A stretch of DNA of 59,482 bases from Prevotella sp. (GTDB lineage Bacteria; Bacteroidota; Bacteroidia; Bacteroidales; Bacteroidaceae). Where the stretch lies: the NCBI GenBank assembly GCA_017554385.1, contig JAFZIL010000055.1, forward strand, positions 1-59,482. Reading direction: 5' to 3'. Made by a program: the position numbers and the translations under genes. Below the pieces are notes generated by a model. That model saw nothing but the letters and a program-made list of their open reading frames with translations. It had not been told where the DNA came from and made no database searches. Below are positions 1 to 7,099 of the stretch, in pieces. Numbering within the stretch: the stretch's first letter is position 1; every line of letters starts with the position of its first letter.

Positions 1-127
1 CGCCCTCGATGCCTTCCTCATACATGTTGCGCACGGCATTGCAGCCGCCGCCACCCACACCAATCACCTTGATGATATGCTGTGACAGGTCTTCCACTTG
101 TCCGAAATCCAACACTTCGTCTTCCAT
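1..127 (-). CDS. ftsZ: Cell division protein FtsZ, 5' end only (runs off the window)
   Basis: Reading the minus strand from ATG at 127, the 42 visible codons end in IKVIGVGGGGCNAVRNMYEE, the N-terminal nucleotide-binding start of the tubulin-like GTPase FtsZ (IKVIGVGGGGxNAVxxM). A short acidic leader of about 17 residues precedes the GTPase core, as in other Bacteroidales. FtsZ polymerises into the cytokinetic ring. The rest of the gene, including the GGGTGTG tubulin signature, lies left of the window. A promoter sits about 30 bases upstream (156-163). Confidence 0.93.
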   Translation of the reverse strand, partial: MEDEVLDFGQVEDLSQHIIKVIGVGGGGCNAVRNMYEEGIEG

Positions 128-155
128 TGTCCTTCTCTTTTCTGAAATCCGCTTG

Positions 156-163
156 CAAAGATA
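156..163 (-). promoter_or_regulatory. Bacteroidota -7 promoter element for ftsZ
   Basis: The minus strand reads TATCTTTG, matching TAnnTTTG, with a TTTTTTG tract near the -33 position. It implies that ftsZ can be transcribed alone here, separately from the upstream hypothetical genes. Confidence 0.6.
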
Positions 164-236
164 CAAAACATTTACGAGAACAAAAAATCTTCGCAAGGCT
201 TGCGAAGTGAGAATCAGCATTCTGTAGCATTTCCAA

Positions 237-839
237 CTACCAGAACTTATTTTCTGGATGGGCGTTTATAGCTTCCATAATATCCTCCTGAGTAAAGTCG
301 ATAATCCCTCCCATGCTGATGTATTGCACATGATAGCCCGTGACGATTTCCTTTTTCATATCCACATCGCTGTACACCCATGCATTGAACAGACAATCAG
401 GATGTTCATAGAACACGATACGCAAATACAAACCACCACCTAAACACGGTTCACAATCAAAAATAACAAACTTTCCGCCTAACCACTGCCTATAGGGTTC
501 CAGTTCCTTGTTCTCAATCTCTCTGCCGACAAACGCATCAAGATATCTACGTAACGTCCGGATATATTCGTTATCTACCCAGTCCTTCGCCTCATAGTCT
601 TTAAATCTGATGTCATTAAGCGATATTCCTACCATTAAGCTATCTTCAGCCTCTTCTTCAGACCATCCAATCGAGTCGTTTTTTATGGTATCCGTCTGCA
701 CTTCCGTTTCCCCTTCGCCCTGTTTCTCAACAATTTGCTCCGATTGCCGCATCTGTGCCAACACAAACAGGACTCCGATGATTACCACACCAACAGTAAC
801 CATAATTATCAATTTCTGATTGCCACTATTTACTTCCAT
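237..839 (-). CDS. Hypothetical single-pass membrane protein
   Basis: A 200-aa protein with one predicted membrane helix at about residues 10-29 and no lipobox, followed by a polar, acidic stretch and a compact soluble domain (about 65-200) with aromatic and cysteine-containing segments (VIFDCEPCLGGGLYLRIVF). The topology suggests an inner-membrane anchor with an extracytoplasmic domain. I do not recognise the family. It overlaps the upstream gene by 10 bases, so the two are probably translationally coupled and share the promoter at 1305-1336. It is the last gene of the run before ftsZ. Confidence 0.7.
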   Translation of the reverse strand: MEVNSGNQKLIIMVTVGVVIIGVLFVLAQMRQSEQIVEKQGEGETEVQTDTIKNDSIGWSEEEAEDSLMVGISLNDIRFKDYEAKDWVDNEYIRTLRRYLDAFVGREIENKELEPYRQWLGGKFVIFDCEPCLGGGLYLRIVFYEHPDCLFNAWVYSDVDMKKEIVTGYHVQYISMGGIIDFTQEDIMEAINAHPENKFW

Positions 840-1285
840 TTATAGTTGTTTTTGTTCTGCTTACCATTTTGTTCATTACGCACTTGAGTCTTCACCCACT
901 GAATGTCGCTCTTAGTCGAACTATTGAAGGCAATGGCAACTTTGTTGCGGTCGAAATCCTTGTTTGCCTTGTAGCGCTCGCGCATCTCCTTTCTTATCAG
1001 TGCTACGTTCCCACTCTTCTTGTCCTTGAACTCCTCGATGAGTGCATCTGTATCCAAAGACTTGATACGAACCTCCCGTTTCCCTACCTTGTCCGCAAAC
1101 AGCACTTTGAAGGCCGTCTGCTTCAATGGATGCTTCTCGTCCAGCAACCTGCTTCTATAAACACTCACCAGTTCTGCCCTCGTCAAGTTTGGCAATAATG
1201 ACTGGCATTCCTTCAATTCTTTCTCATCCCACACCGTGAAATGATACTTCCGGCATTGCGCCATGATGTACTCGTAATCTGTCAT
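830..1285 (-). CDS. Hypothetical basic cytoplasmic protein
   Basis: A 151-aa protein with no signal peptide or membrane helix. It is helical and charged, with a Lys/Arg/Asn-rich C-terminal third ending in QNKNNYKWK. No domain is recognised. It is first in a two-gene unit with the membrane protein at 237-839 and is preceded by a well-formed promoter (TTTGG, 19 bases, TAACTTTG). The ATG at 1285 lies about 20 bases downstream of the -7 box, which supports this start. Confidence 0.7.
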   Translation of the reverse strand: MTDYEYIMAQCRKYHFTVWDEKELKECQSLLPNLTRAELVSVYRSRLLDEKHPLKQTAFKVLFADKVGKREVRIKSLDTDALIEEFKDKKSGNVALIRKEMRERYKANKDFDRNKVAIAFNSSTKSDIQWVKTQVRNEQNGKQNKNNYKWK

Positions 1286-1304
1286 AATCCTATCTTTTTC
1301 TCTG

Positions 1305-1336
1305 CAAAGTTAGTACTTAACAATAAAACTTCCAAA
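1305..1336 (-). promoter_or_regulatory. Promoter for the 830-1285 / 237-839 unit
   Basis: On the minus strand TTTGG (complement of 1332-1336), a 19-base spacer and TAACTTTG (complement of 1305-1312) match the Bacteroidota -33/-7 consensus. This separates the last two genes of the run from the five upstream genes as an internal transcription start. Confidence 0.7.
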
Positions 1337-1346
1337 CGATTCCCGT

Positions 1347-1919
1347 TCACAAGCCTTGCGGATTTGGCAATTTGCACCTCCAAATCACATTGGCTCGAAC
1401 CAAATCTATCTTCTTTGCTTCTCCACGCTTACCCGATATGGAGTAGTACCTTGCGACGCTCTTAGGAAGCAATCCGGAAAATGCTTTCCTAATCCTGGCA
1501 CACTTCTCGTTGATAGAGTTCAACGTCGGGTTTGTCACATCCTCGATGCTCTGCATCACCCTGTCTGTCATTCCGTATGGCCTTAGCAGCAGATATAATG
1601 AAGTCAACTCCTTCCGATAGCCTGGCAAACACTTCAGTACAATCCCTTCTGGATGTGAGAGGAACAGCAGATACACGGCCTTCACTAACGGTTCCATCTT
1701 TACCTCCGTATCTGCGCCATCAGCCAGGATAACCTTGTAGTCTTCAGTAACCACCAACTGAGGGAACAATTCTTCCTCATTCATCACCGCCACAATCTCA
1801 GCATCGTCCACGCCATACGCCTTCAGCTTGCGTACTTTCTCCTTTACTTCGTCCAAAAGAATGGAGCAATGGAACTGCTCCAATTCTTTTGAAATCTGTT
1901 GTCTAATGGCCTTTTCCAT
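1347..1919 (-). CDS. Hypothetical protein (conserved-looking, Bacteroidales type)
   Basis: A 190-aa soluble protein with no export signal. The N-terminal third is charged and helical. The centre holds a hydrophobic segment with HPEGIVLKCL followed by a short Y/L-rich helix (RKELTSLYLLLRPYG). The C-terminal part is basic (LPKSVARYYSISGKRGEAKK). The central HPEGI pattern reminds me of uncharacterised Bacteroidales proteins encoded beside regulatory or toxin-like genes, but I cannot assign a function. It is 12 bases downstream of the small acidic protein and likely in its operon. Confidence 0.65.
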   Translation of the reverse strand: MEKAIRQQISKELEQFHCSILLDEVKEKVRKLKAYGVDDAEIVAVMNEEELFPQLVVTEDYKVILADGADTEVKMEPLVKAVYLLFLSHPEGIVLKCLPGYRKELTSLYLLLRPYGMTDRVMQSIEDVTNPTLNSINEKCARIRKAFSGLLPKSVARYYSISGKRGEAKKIDLVRANVIWRCKLPNPQGL

Positions 1920-1931
1920 TGATTTTCTCGT

Positions 1932-2129
1932 TTAGAATCCCATAGCATCCATCATTGCATCATACTCCATAGGATTACTTGGCATATCGCCATACATCCC
2001 GTCAGTAAGGGCATCCCAGGAATCTTCTTCAGTCCACTCGTAGCCATCCTCATCGTAGCTATCATACACACAATCTTCAAGATCTTCGTGCTCTTCGAAA
2101 AAGCCATAATCATACTCTTTTTCCATCAT
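1932..2129 (-). CDS. Small acidic hypothetical protein
   Basis: A 65-aa protein in which about a third of residues are Asp or Glu, with many Tyr, Met and Gly, giving a strongly negative charge and probable disorder. No Cys pair or hydrophobic helix suggests metal or membrane binding. It sits 27 bases after the DUF4407 gene and 12 bases before the next gene, within the same-strand run, which supports it being real despite its size. Two adjacent ATG codons (2129, 2126) could start it. Function unknown. Confidence 0.6.
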   Translation of the reverse strand: MMEKEYDYGFFEEHEDLEDCVYDSYDEDGYEWTEEDSWDALTDGMYGDMPSNPMEYDAMMDAMGF

Positions 2130-2156
2130 GTTGTTATTTTTAATTGGTTAATACTG

Positions 2157-3140
2157 CTATTTCCGTACTAAGACACTCTGTGCTGTTTGTTCCATCAGGT
2201 TTTTCTTCAATTTAAGCTGGTTCTCGACAATCAGTTCATAGTCGCACTTGTTCTCTCCCATCTTGATTGTCAACACAAACAACTCAAGAAAAGTCAGGAA
2301 GCAGAATAGAATGATATAGAAAACTAAAGAGACCTTACTCTGTGACACAACCTTTAACGTCGCTTCAAGCTCTTCGATGAAGCCCGGTGCACGTTGGGAC
2401 ACTTCCTTCCTTACAGTTTCTGCAACTTCCTTTTTGTCTTGTCTGAGTTGCTCTAACTGTGCAGAGTATATTTGTATCTGGTCGTTGTTGGCCTTCAGTT
2501 GTTCTGCCAGTGGGTTAGCTAATGTCACGGTGCTTATAGTTTGTGTCTTTACTTTCCTTGGTTTCCCCTCCTCATCCACGCCAATCACCTGCTCTTGGGT
2601 AGATACATTTGTTCCTTTAATGACTGGTCTTTTCTGTAGTTCTTCATTCAGGGCAATAGTAGCTTTGCTTAATGAGTCCATCTCCAGTGTTATCCGATGA
2701 ATGTCACTGTCATAAATGGACAGCCGTTTCGTAACTGTCTCACCTATTACATTTTCTCGATGTTCCTGAATAGCTTGCTGAATATCATTGCTGAATATTA
2801 TCTGGTCGATGATACAAGAACCCAATACCGCCATGCACAGAGCAAGCAACACTCTCATAAAACTCATAAGATAAGCTTTTCCAACGGTCAATATGATGAC
2901 CCGCTCCACGCATAGGACTATGAGCATAAATACCAGCGCGATACAAATCTTCAGAGCACAAGACTCTATGTTGATGTACCTGTCTGCAAAGCAATAGCCT
3001 ATGGTTCCCCAAAGTATCATCATGATACAGATGGCCGACAGCAGTTTTCTGTACTGGCGATAACTCGCCTCGCCGCATTCATTCAAGATATTCTTATTCC
3101 AGCCGATAAGAAAACAGCCAATATTTCTTAAAGTCTTCAT
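2157..3140 (-). CDS. DUF4407 membrane/coiled-coil protein
   Basis: A 327-aa protein with the N-terminal DUF4407 pattern (FLIGWNKNILNECG), three membrane helices at about residues 34-52, 63-86 and 92-115, a long polar coiled-coil insert (about 120-270, with runs such as LEQLRQDKKEVAETV), and a fourth helix near 277-298. DUF4407 proteins are widespread in Bacteroidota and Actinobacteria, with no firm biochemical role. The long insert between helices 3 and 4 could form an extracytoplasmic or cytoplasmic stalk. It is 12 bases from the upstream gene and likely co-transcribed with its neighbours, which include one other membrane protein and one soluble coiled-coil protein. Confidence 0.85.
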   Translation of the reverse strand: MKTLRNIGCFLIGWNKNILNECGEASYRQYRKLLSAICIMMILWGTIGYCFADRYINIESCALKICIALVFMLIVLCVERVIILTVGKAYLMSFMRVLLALCMAVLGSCIIDQIIFSNDIQQAIQEHRENVIGETVTKRLSIYDSDIHRITLEMDSLSKATIALNEELQKRPVIKGTNVSTQEQVIGVDEEGKPRKVKTQTISTVTLANPLAEQLKANNDQIQIYSAQLEQLRQDKKEVAETVRKEVSQRAPGFIEELEATLKVVSQSKVSLVFYIILFCFLTFLELFVLTIKMGENKCDYELIVENQLKLKKNLMEQTAQSVLVRK

Positions 3141-3152
3141 AATGTTCCAGTA

Positions 3153-3716
3153 TTACTTGTTATTGATAAAATTAACTGCATTTGCAGCAATCCCCTTAAG
3201 GAACCCTCTGCGATACGACTCAATCATTGTTGTCATCTTTGGGTCATTAGCCTCTAACTGCGACTGCATTTCCCGAATCTCTGTTAAATGCTCCTCATAA
3301 GTTACACGTAGTGCTTCCATGTCAGCAGCAGCGGCAAGAGCCAAGGCTTTGCGTGCATTCTCTATTTTCACATTTACCACTCTAATATCACTCTTATACT
3401 TCAGAATGATCCTCTTGAATAGCATCTCCAAATCATTGCGAATGATTTTCTCCTTTGCGTCACGATAGGTAATGTCGCAGTCCACCAAAGCATCCTGGAA
3501 TCCTTCTTCCTCAAAGTTTTTGTGGATGAAGTTGAAGATTACGTCTATAGGCATCCCTGTACCCCAAGTAATAGTAATCAAGTGTTTCTCATCCTTTTGC
3601 TCTTCTTCTGAAGAAGGGTTTTCTTCGTTTCCTTCCCCCTTAACGTTCTCTGTTAGTTCAGGAATCATCTCAACATTCTCTTTTGGCTTTGTGCCAAATA
3701 ATCCAAATAGTGCCAT
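3153..3716 (-). CDS. Hypothetical soluble coiled-coil protein
   Basis: A 187-aa cytoplasmic protein. It starts MALFGLFGTKPK, followed by an acidic low-complexity linker (about residues 15-45), a mixed alpha/beta core, and a long helical C-terminal half predicted to form a coiled coil (VTYEEHLTEIREMQSQLEAN). Lying between two membrane-protein genes with gaps of 12 and 23 bases, it may be their cytoplasmic partner. Family not recognised. Confidence 0.65.
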   Translation of the reverse strand: MALFGLFGTKPKENVEMIPELTENVKGEGNEENPSSEEEQKDEKHLITITWGTGMPIDVIFNFIHKNFEEEGFQDALVDCDITYRDAKEKIIRNDLEMLFKRIILKYKSDIRVVNVKIENARKALALAAAADMEALRVTYEEHLTEIREMQSQLEANDPKMTTMIESYRRGFLKGIAANAVNFINNK

Positions 3717-3739
3717 AATCGTATTGTTTTTATTTGTTA

Positions 3740-4279
3740 CTAACTTCTTAATTCATCTATTGACAGGACTACATCCTCAAAAGTCTCTGACTGACGGTTC
3801 CAATAGCGGTATATCATATTTCTGTTGGTTGCTATGATACGCTGCACATTGATGCCTTTCTTGTCAATCTGGGCAATTATGTTACTCTTCACAACATCCA
3901 TGTCAATCTCGCCATATCTGTGCCATCTGTCATTGATCTCATAGTTGCAGATGAAGGAGTCCTTTGTCACTTCCGAACTTGTCCATGTTGTTATCTGGTC
4001 GACCTTCACAGGACATTCGTAAGATTGGTACTTGGCCAGTAGCGTCAGATACTCTTCATCGTCAACATCCTCGTCCGACTGAATCTTCCTCAGTTCCTCC
4101 TCAGTGAAATAATCTGCTGGATCCTTGGCATCAATAGGGTCGCTGAACAATGTCATTGAAAGGACTGTAGCTATAATCAAAACGCCTAATCCTATAATGG
4201 GTGAAATGGCAAATGCGAAGAACAGAAAGAACCAAAACTTTCTAAACAGTCGCTTGATGTGGGAAAAAACTTTTTTCAT
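3740..4279 (-). CDS. Hypothetical single-pass membrane protein, first gene of the unknown operon
   Basis: About 179 aa from ATG 4279; an in-frame GTG at 4306 would add nine residues, but the ATG precedes a typical basic start (MKKVFSHIKRLFRK). One strongly hydrophobic segment (about residues 15-42, rich in Phe/Ile/Leu) anchors it, followed by an acidic linker and an extracytoplasmic domain containing two cysteines and several aromatic residues. No family recognised. It heads the seven-gene run and is divergent from the caspase-like gene across about 120 bases, so the two units may share regulation. Confidence 0.65.
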   Translation of the reverse strand: MKKVFSHIKRLFRKFWFFLFFAFAISPIIGLGVLIIATVLSMTLFSDPIDAKDPADYFTEEELRKIQSDEDVDDEEYLTLLAKYQSYECPVKVDQITTWTSSEVTKDSFICNYEINDRWHRYGEIDMDVVKSNIIAQIDKKGINVQRIIATNRNMIYRYWNRQSETFEDVVLSIDELRS

Positions 4280-4375
4280 TTTTCTTTTTGCTTTAAAATG
4301 TTTCACAATCTTGTTTTCTTTGCCTTTTTATACTCGAAATATGGAAAAGGTAACTACAATATCAAAAAAAAGTTG

Positions 4376-4383
4376 TATTTTTG
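4376..4383 (+). promoter_or_regulatory. -7 promoter element of the caspase/sigma operon
   Basis: TATTTTTG fits TAnnTTTG. The surrounding GTATTTTTGCAGAAAA recurs exactly upstream of the minus-strand CHAT gene (10857-10874). The predicted start site near 4390 rules out an in-frame TTG at 4381 and supports ATG 4402. No clear -33 TTTG is visible. Confidence 0.6.
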
Positions 4384-4401
4384 CAGAAAATTTGTTTATG
4401 T

Positions 4402-5271
4402 ATGAGATTTAGAGTATGCCTGATAATGGTAGCCATGCTACTTGCCTCCGCTGTTAATGCCCAGCGGAAACGGGCTTTCTTGGTTGGAATCTCACATTAT
4501 GACACTGCACTTACTGGCTACCAGTGGAACAACATCAATGGCGTTGAGGATGTCAATCTTCTCACCCCAGCCTTAAAAAAACAAGGCTTCACCACCACGA
4601 CATTGTTAGACGAACAGGCTACCTTTGATAACATTGTCAGCCAAATAGCGCAGTTCACGAACAAGACCAAGAAGGGTGACATTGTCTATCTTCATTTCTC
4701 TACTCATGGCCAGCCAGTAGAAGACCTCAGCGGGGACGAAGAAGACGGGTGGGACGAGTCTATTGTTCCCATTGATGCCTACAAGATATATAAGAAAGGT
4801 GTTTATGAAGGACAAAAGCACTTGACTGACGACTTGCTCAATAAATATATCAAGAAACTCCGTGAGAAGATTGGAGCGACAGGATTCCTCTATGTTGTCA
4901 TTGATGCCTGCCATGCTGGCACATCGTCAAGAGCCAACGATGAAACAGTTCGAGGAACACATGTGGGCTTCACATATAATAATAAGGTATTCAAACCGTC
5001 AACGAGCAAGAAATCGCACTATCGGATAGAGTCATCTACCAAGCAGTCTAACGTTCTGTTCATTGAAGCCTGTCGTCCTGACCAGGTAAATACGGAAATC
5101 AAAGTTGACGGCAAACGCTTTGGTCCTCTCTCGTATAATATTGCGCAGACTATATCTGGTTTTACGCTCACCACTAACGCCAACGACTTTGTCGAGAGTA
5201 TCAAGTGCTCTCTGATGAACACAGGTCGATGGCCAAACAATCAGAATCTCGTTACAGAAACAAGCTATTGA
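4402..5271 (+). CDS. Exported caspase-like cysteine peptidase (C14 family)
   Basis: A 289-aa protein. Residues 1-20 form a signal peptide ending ASAVNA, so the enzyme should act in the periplasm. The caspase fold begins at KRAFLVGISHYD. The catalytic His102 lies in LHFSTHGQ and Cys170 in VVIDACHAG, the His/Cys dyad of bacterial metacaspase-type peptidases; the acidic DLSGDEEDGWDE between them resembles the substrate-pocket/calcium region of metacaspases. Such enzymes usually cut after basic residues; specificity here is unknown. It is one base upstream of the sigma-factor gene, which overlaps the anti-sigma gene, so all three are probably one operon. An inference is that it processes the extracytoplasmic part of the anti-sigma protein. 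Confidence 0.88.
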   Translation: MRFRVCLIMVAMLLASAVNAQRKRAFLVGISHYDTALTGYQWNNINGVEDVNLLTPALKKQGFTTTTLLDEQATFDNIVSQIAQFTNKTKKGDIVYLHFSTHGQPVEDLSGDEEDGWDESIVPIDAYKIYKKGVYEGQKHLTDDLLNKYIKKLREKIGATGFLYVVIDACHAGTSSRANDETVRGTHVGFTYNNKVFKPSTSKKSHYRIESSTKQSNVLFIEACRPDQVNTEIKVDGKRFGPLSYNIAQTISGFTLTTNANDFVESIKCSLMNTGRWPNNQNLVTETSY

Positions 5272-5272
5272 A

Positions 5273-5857
5273 ATGGCAAAGGAGATAACGCTGCAAAACA
5301 CGGAATTGAACCGCTTTATTGCTGAAGAAAGGGATAAGGTACTGGCATATCTGAGAAAGACGTTCTCAGTCTCAGACGATGATTTGAGTGACATTTATCA
5401 GGACTCGTCTGTTGCCCTGTTCACGAATATCCGTGACGGCAAATTGTCTAATCTCACAAGCACGCTCTCCACTTACTTCCTTCGAATCTGCATCAACCAA
5501 ACACTGAAATACATGGGCAAGCAGAAGAAAGTGATTCCCTTGTTTGATGACAGTAGACTTACCAATAAAGACTCTTTCCGTCCTGACAAGATAGATGAGC
5601 TATACCAACTATGTACAGAGGATGAAGAGGCAGAAAAGGTTTCCCGTTCCGAAAAGATAGTCCAGAGCATCATCGAGTCTATGCCAGATACCTGTAAGAA
5701 CGTTTTCCAAGGTTATTATTGGGACAATCTAACGACAACAACCATTGCGGATATGTATGGCTTTTCCAATGCAAACTCCGTCAAGACGCAGAAATACAAG
5801 TGTCTGCAGAAATTTCGCAATAAGTATAACGAACTAATGAACAGAATCTATGGATAA
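5273..5857 (+). CDS. ECF-type sigma-70 family RNA polymerase sigma factor
   Basis: A 194-aa protein. Region 2 covers about residues 20-85, with the conserved DLSDIYQDSSVALF pattern typical of sigma2 (DxxDxxQE-like) and a -10-binding helix ending in the NQTLKYMGKQ segment. Region 4 (about 125-185) carries a helix-turn-helix in TTTTIADMYGFSNANSVKTQ, followed by a basic recognition helix (KYKCLQKFRNKY). No region 1 or 3 is present, as expected for ECF sigma factors. It directs RNA polymerase to an alternative promoter set. It starts one base after the caspase-like gene and overlaps the anti-sigma candidate by 8 bases, the usual sigma/anti-sigma coupling. Confidence 0.87.
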   Translation: MAKEITLQNTELNRFIAEERDKVLAYLRKTFSVSDDDLSDIYQDSSVALFTNIRDGKLSNLTSTLSTYFLRICINQTLKYMGKQKKVIPLFDDSRLTNKDSFRPDKIDELYQLCTEDEEAEKVSRSEKIVQSIIESMPDTCKNVFQGYYWDNLTTTTIADMYGFSNANSVKTQKYKCLQKFRNKYNELMNRIYG

Positions 5858-6518
5858 GAACGACGATATATTGATGGATGGCATCGACGAGCGAATAGAA
5901 TCATTCCTTCGTGGCGAAATGACCGCAGAGGAAGAGACGACCTTCAAACAGGAGATTCGCCAGAATCCCGAATTGCGCAGCCGTGCTATGGCTATGGCCT
6001 CACTTATCAAGGACCTGCACAATCAGAATCTTACAAGAGAAGCAACCATTTTCAAAGAGAATACGGCTAAATCAAGAGTTCGACCTCTTCTTTATTGGGC
6101 TTGCTCCGTTGCCGCTGTATTTGCCATTGTTTTTGGAGTCTACAAAGATCATCGTTACCGTATGCTTGATGCGACAGTCTCTCCATATTATACGGAATAT
6201 GACATGAGTGATGTTTCTCGTGGTGACATAGATTCCGCTACGGTAGCCCATCTATACGGTCTTTTCACTCAGATACAAGAAAATAGAAGTGTATCAGACA
6301 TCATCAAAGAATTGGAACCCATTTACAATTCACTTGACGCAGACTTTACATTTAGTGCGTTTGCCAATGATGTCTCATGGAACCTTGCTCTGGCATACGT
6401 AAAGGATGACCAGATAGACAAAGCCATCACCATCCTGCAAAAGCTGAAAACAGATAACCCTGATTCACCTATATATAATAGGGCAGAAGAGCTGATAAAG
6501 AAACTGCAAGACCTATAA
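5850..6518 (+). CDS. Membrane anti-sigma-factor-like protein
   Basis: A 222-aa protein. The N-terminal 50 residues (IDERIESFLRGEMTAEEE, then NPELR) match the small helical sigma-binding segment common in Bacteroidota anti-sigma and regulator proteins. A single membrane helix follows at about residues 76-95 (WACSVAAVFAIVFGVY), then an extracytoplasmic domain whose C-terminus resembles one TPR-like hairpin (LALAYVKDDQIDKAITILQK). Translation overlaps the sigma gene by 8 bases. The layout, cytoplasmic sigma-binding part and periplasmic sensor part, suits signal-induced proteolysis; the periplasmic caspase encoded two genes upstream is an obvious candidate protease. Direct sigma binding is inferred, not shown. 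Confidence 0.75.
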   Translation: MDKNDDILMDGIDERIESFLRGEMTAEEETTFKQEIRQNPELRSRAMAMASLIKDLHNQNLTREATIFKENTAKSRVRPLLYWACSVAAVFAIVFGVYKDHRYRMLDATVSPYYTEYDMSDVSRGDIDSATVAHLYGLFTQIQENRSVSDIIKELEPIYNSLDADFTFSAFANDVSWNLALAYVKDDQIDKAITILQKLKTDNPDSPIYNRAEELIKKLQDL

Positions 6519-6526
6519 AGAGAAAT

Positions 6527-6560
6527 AGGAGGGCAATCACAAGGTTGTCCTCTTTCTTTT
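6527..6560 (+). terminator. Terminator of the caspase-sigma-anti-sigma operon
   Basis: GAGGGCAA (6529-6536) pairs with TTGTCCTC (6545-6552) across an 8-base loop, with one G-U pair, and is followed by TTTCTTTT. It lies 10 bases after the anti-sigma stop codon. Confidence 0.7.
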
Positions 6561-6579
6561 CCGATTACCTTTCCCCAGC

Positions 6580-6753
6580 ATGATGTATCAAGGGAAAAAC
6601 CGATACGACATGATGGAATATATTGATCAAATAGAGAAGTTCCTTAGGGGACAGATGAGCCAAAAGGAAGAGGACGCGTTCAAGACAATATTGACAGCAA
6701 ATGCCTGCTTGCGTTCATATGCTTTTATCATAGCGACCATGCTGAAAAAATAA
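6580..6753 (+). CDS. 57-aa truncated paralogue of the anti-sigma N-terminus
   Basis: A short frame just after the operon terminator. From residue 12 it reads MEYIDQIEKFLRGQMSQKEE, then DAFKTIL and CLRSYAFIIATMLKK, and stops. This aligns with the first 45 residues of the anti-sigma protein at 5850 (IDERIESFLRGEMTAEEE, then NPELRSRAMAMASLIK), but lacks the membrane helix and periplasmic domain. It could be a remnant of a duplicated anti-sigma gene or a functional soluble sigma-binding mini-protein. No promoter is evident between the terminator and its start, so expression is uncertain. ATG codons at 6580, 6583, 6610 and 6613 are possible starts; homology begins at the last two. Confidence 0.5.
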   Translation: MMYQGKNRYDMMEYIDQIEKFLRGQMSQKEEDAFKTILTANACLRSYAFIIATMLKK

Positions 6754-6768
6754 AAACTAGGGTAAAGA

Positions 6769-6800
6769 TTTGGCACTTCCAACTTTTATTAATACCTTTG
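6769..6800 (+). promoter_or_regulatory. Promoter of the small zinc-ribbon gene, with a 118-base leader
   Basis: TTTGG (6769-6773), 19 bases, TACCTTTG (6793-6800) is an almost ideal Bacteroidota promoter. The start codon at 6919 leaves a leader of over 100 bases (6801-6918), long for such a small gene; it includes pyrimidine-rich CTCCTTCTCCTT and no open frame I trust. Confidence 0.72.
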
Positions 6801-6918
6801 CAACCGAGAAGAACCTCCTTCTCCTTTTATTTTTGATTCTAACCGAGCCTTTGAGCCAATCGAAATAACTGCAAAGTTTAACGGTGGCTTGAGGTATGCC
6901 CCACTAAAAATATATAGT

Positions 6919-7062
6919 ATGACAGAAAAATTTTGCCCACAGTGTGGGATGCCAATGGCAAAAAGTTCTTCTTATGTTGGGTCTGAGGGAGAGTACATTG
7001 AGGTGTATAATTGTTCAAATCCAGAATGTGGTAATGTTTGGCACCATAAGCCAAATGTTTGA
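6919..7062 (+). CDS. Small zinc-ribbon protein (47 aa)
   Basis: The frame reads MTEKFCPQCGMPMAK at the start and CSNPECGNVWHH near the end. Two Cys pairs, CPQC and CSNPEC, form a classic four-Cys zinc-ribbon knuckle arrangement as in small nucleic-acid-binding or transcription-factor-like ribbons. It has its own promoter at 6769-6800 and ends just before a strong hairpin at 7071-7099. It is oriented towards the CHAT gene. The role is unknown; the ribbon suggests DNA, RNA or protein binding. Confidence 0.72.
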   Translation: MTEKFCPQCGMPMAKSSSYVGSEGEYIEVYNCSNPECGNVWHHKPNV

Positions 7063-7064
7063 TG

Positions 7065-7099
7065 AAAAAACAGCCAGCACTTTCCAAAGGTGCTGGCTG
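7065..7099 (-). terminator. Strong hairpin; T-run lies on the minus strand (end of the CHAT transcript)
   Basis: CAGCCAGCAC (7071-7080) and GTGCTGGCTG (7090-7099) form a perfect 10-bp stem with a 9-base loop. The run of six A at 7065-7070 becomes TTTTTT on the minus strand, directly after the hairpin, so the terminator works best for transcription coming from the CHAT gene. On the plus strand it closes the zinc-ribbon gene but lacks a T-run. Confidence 0.75.

Noticed and set aside
4381-4401. TTG start adding seven residues to the caspase-like protein
   Set aside because: It lies inside the -7 promoter element, before the expected transcription start, and spoils the signal peptide.
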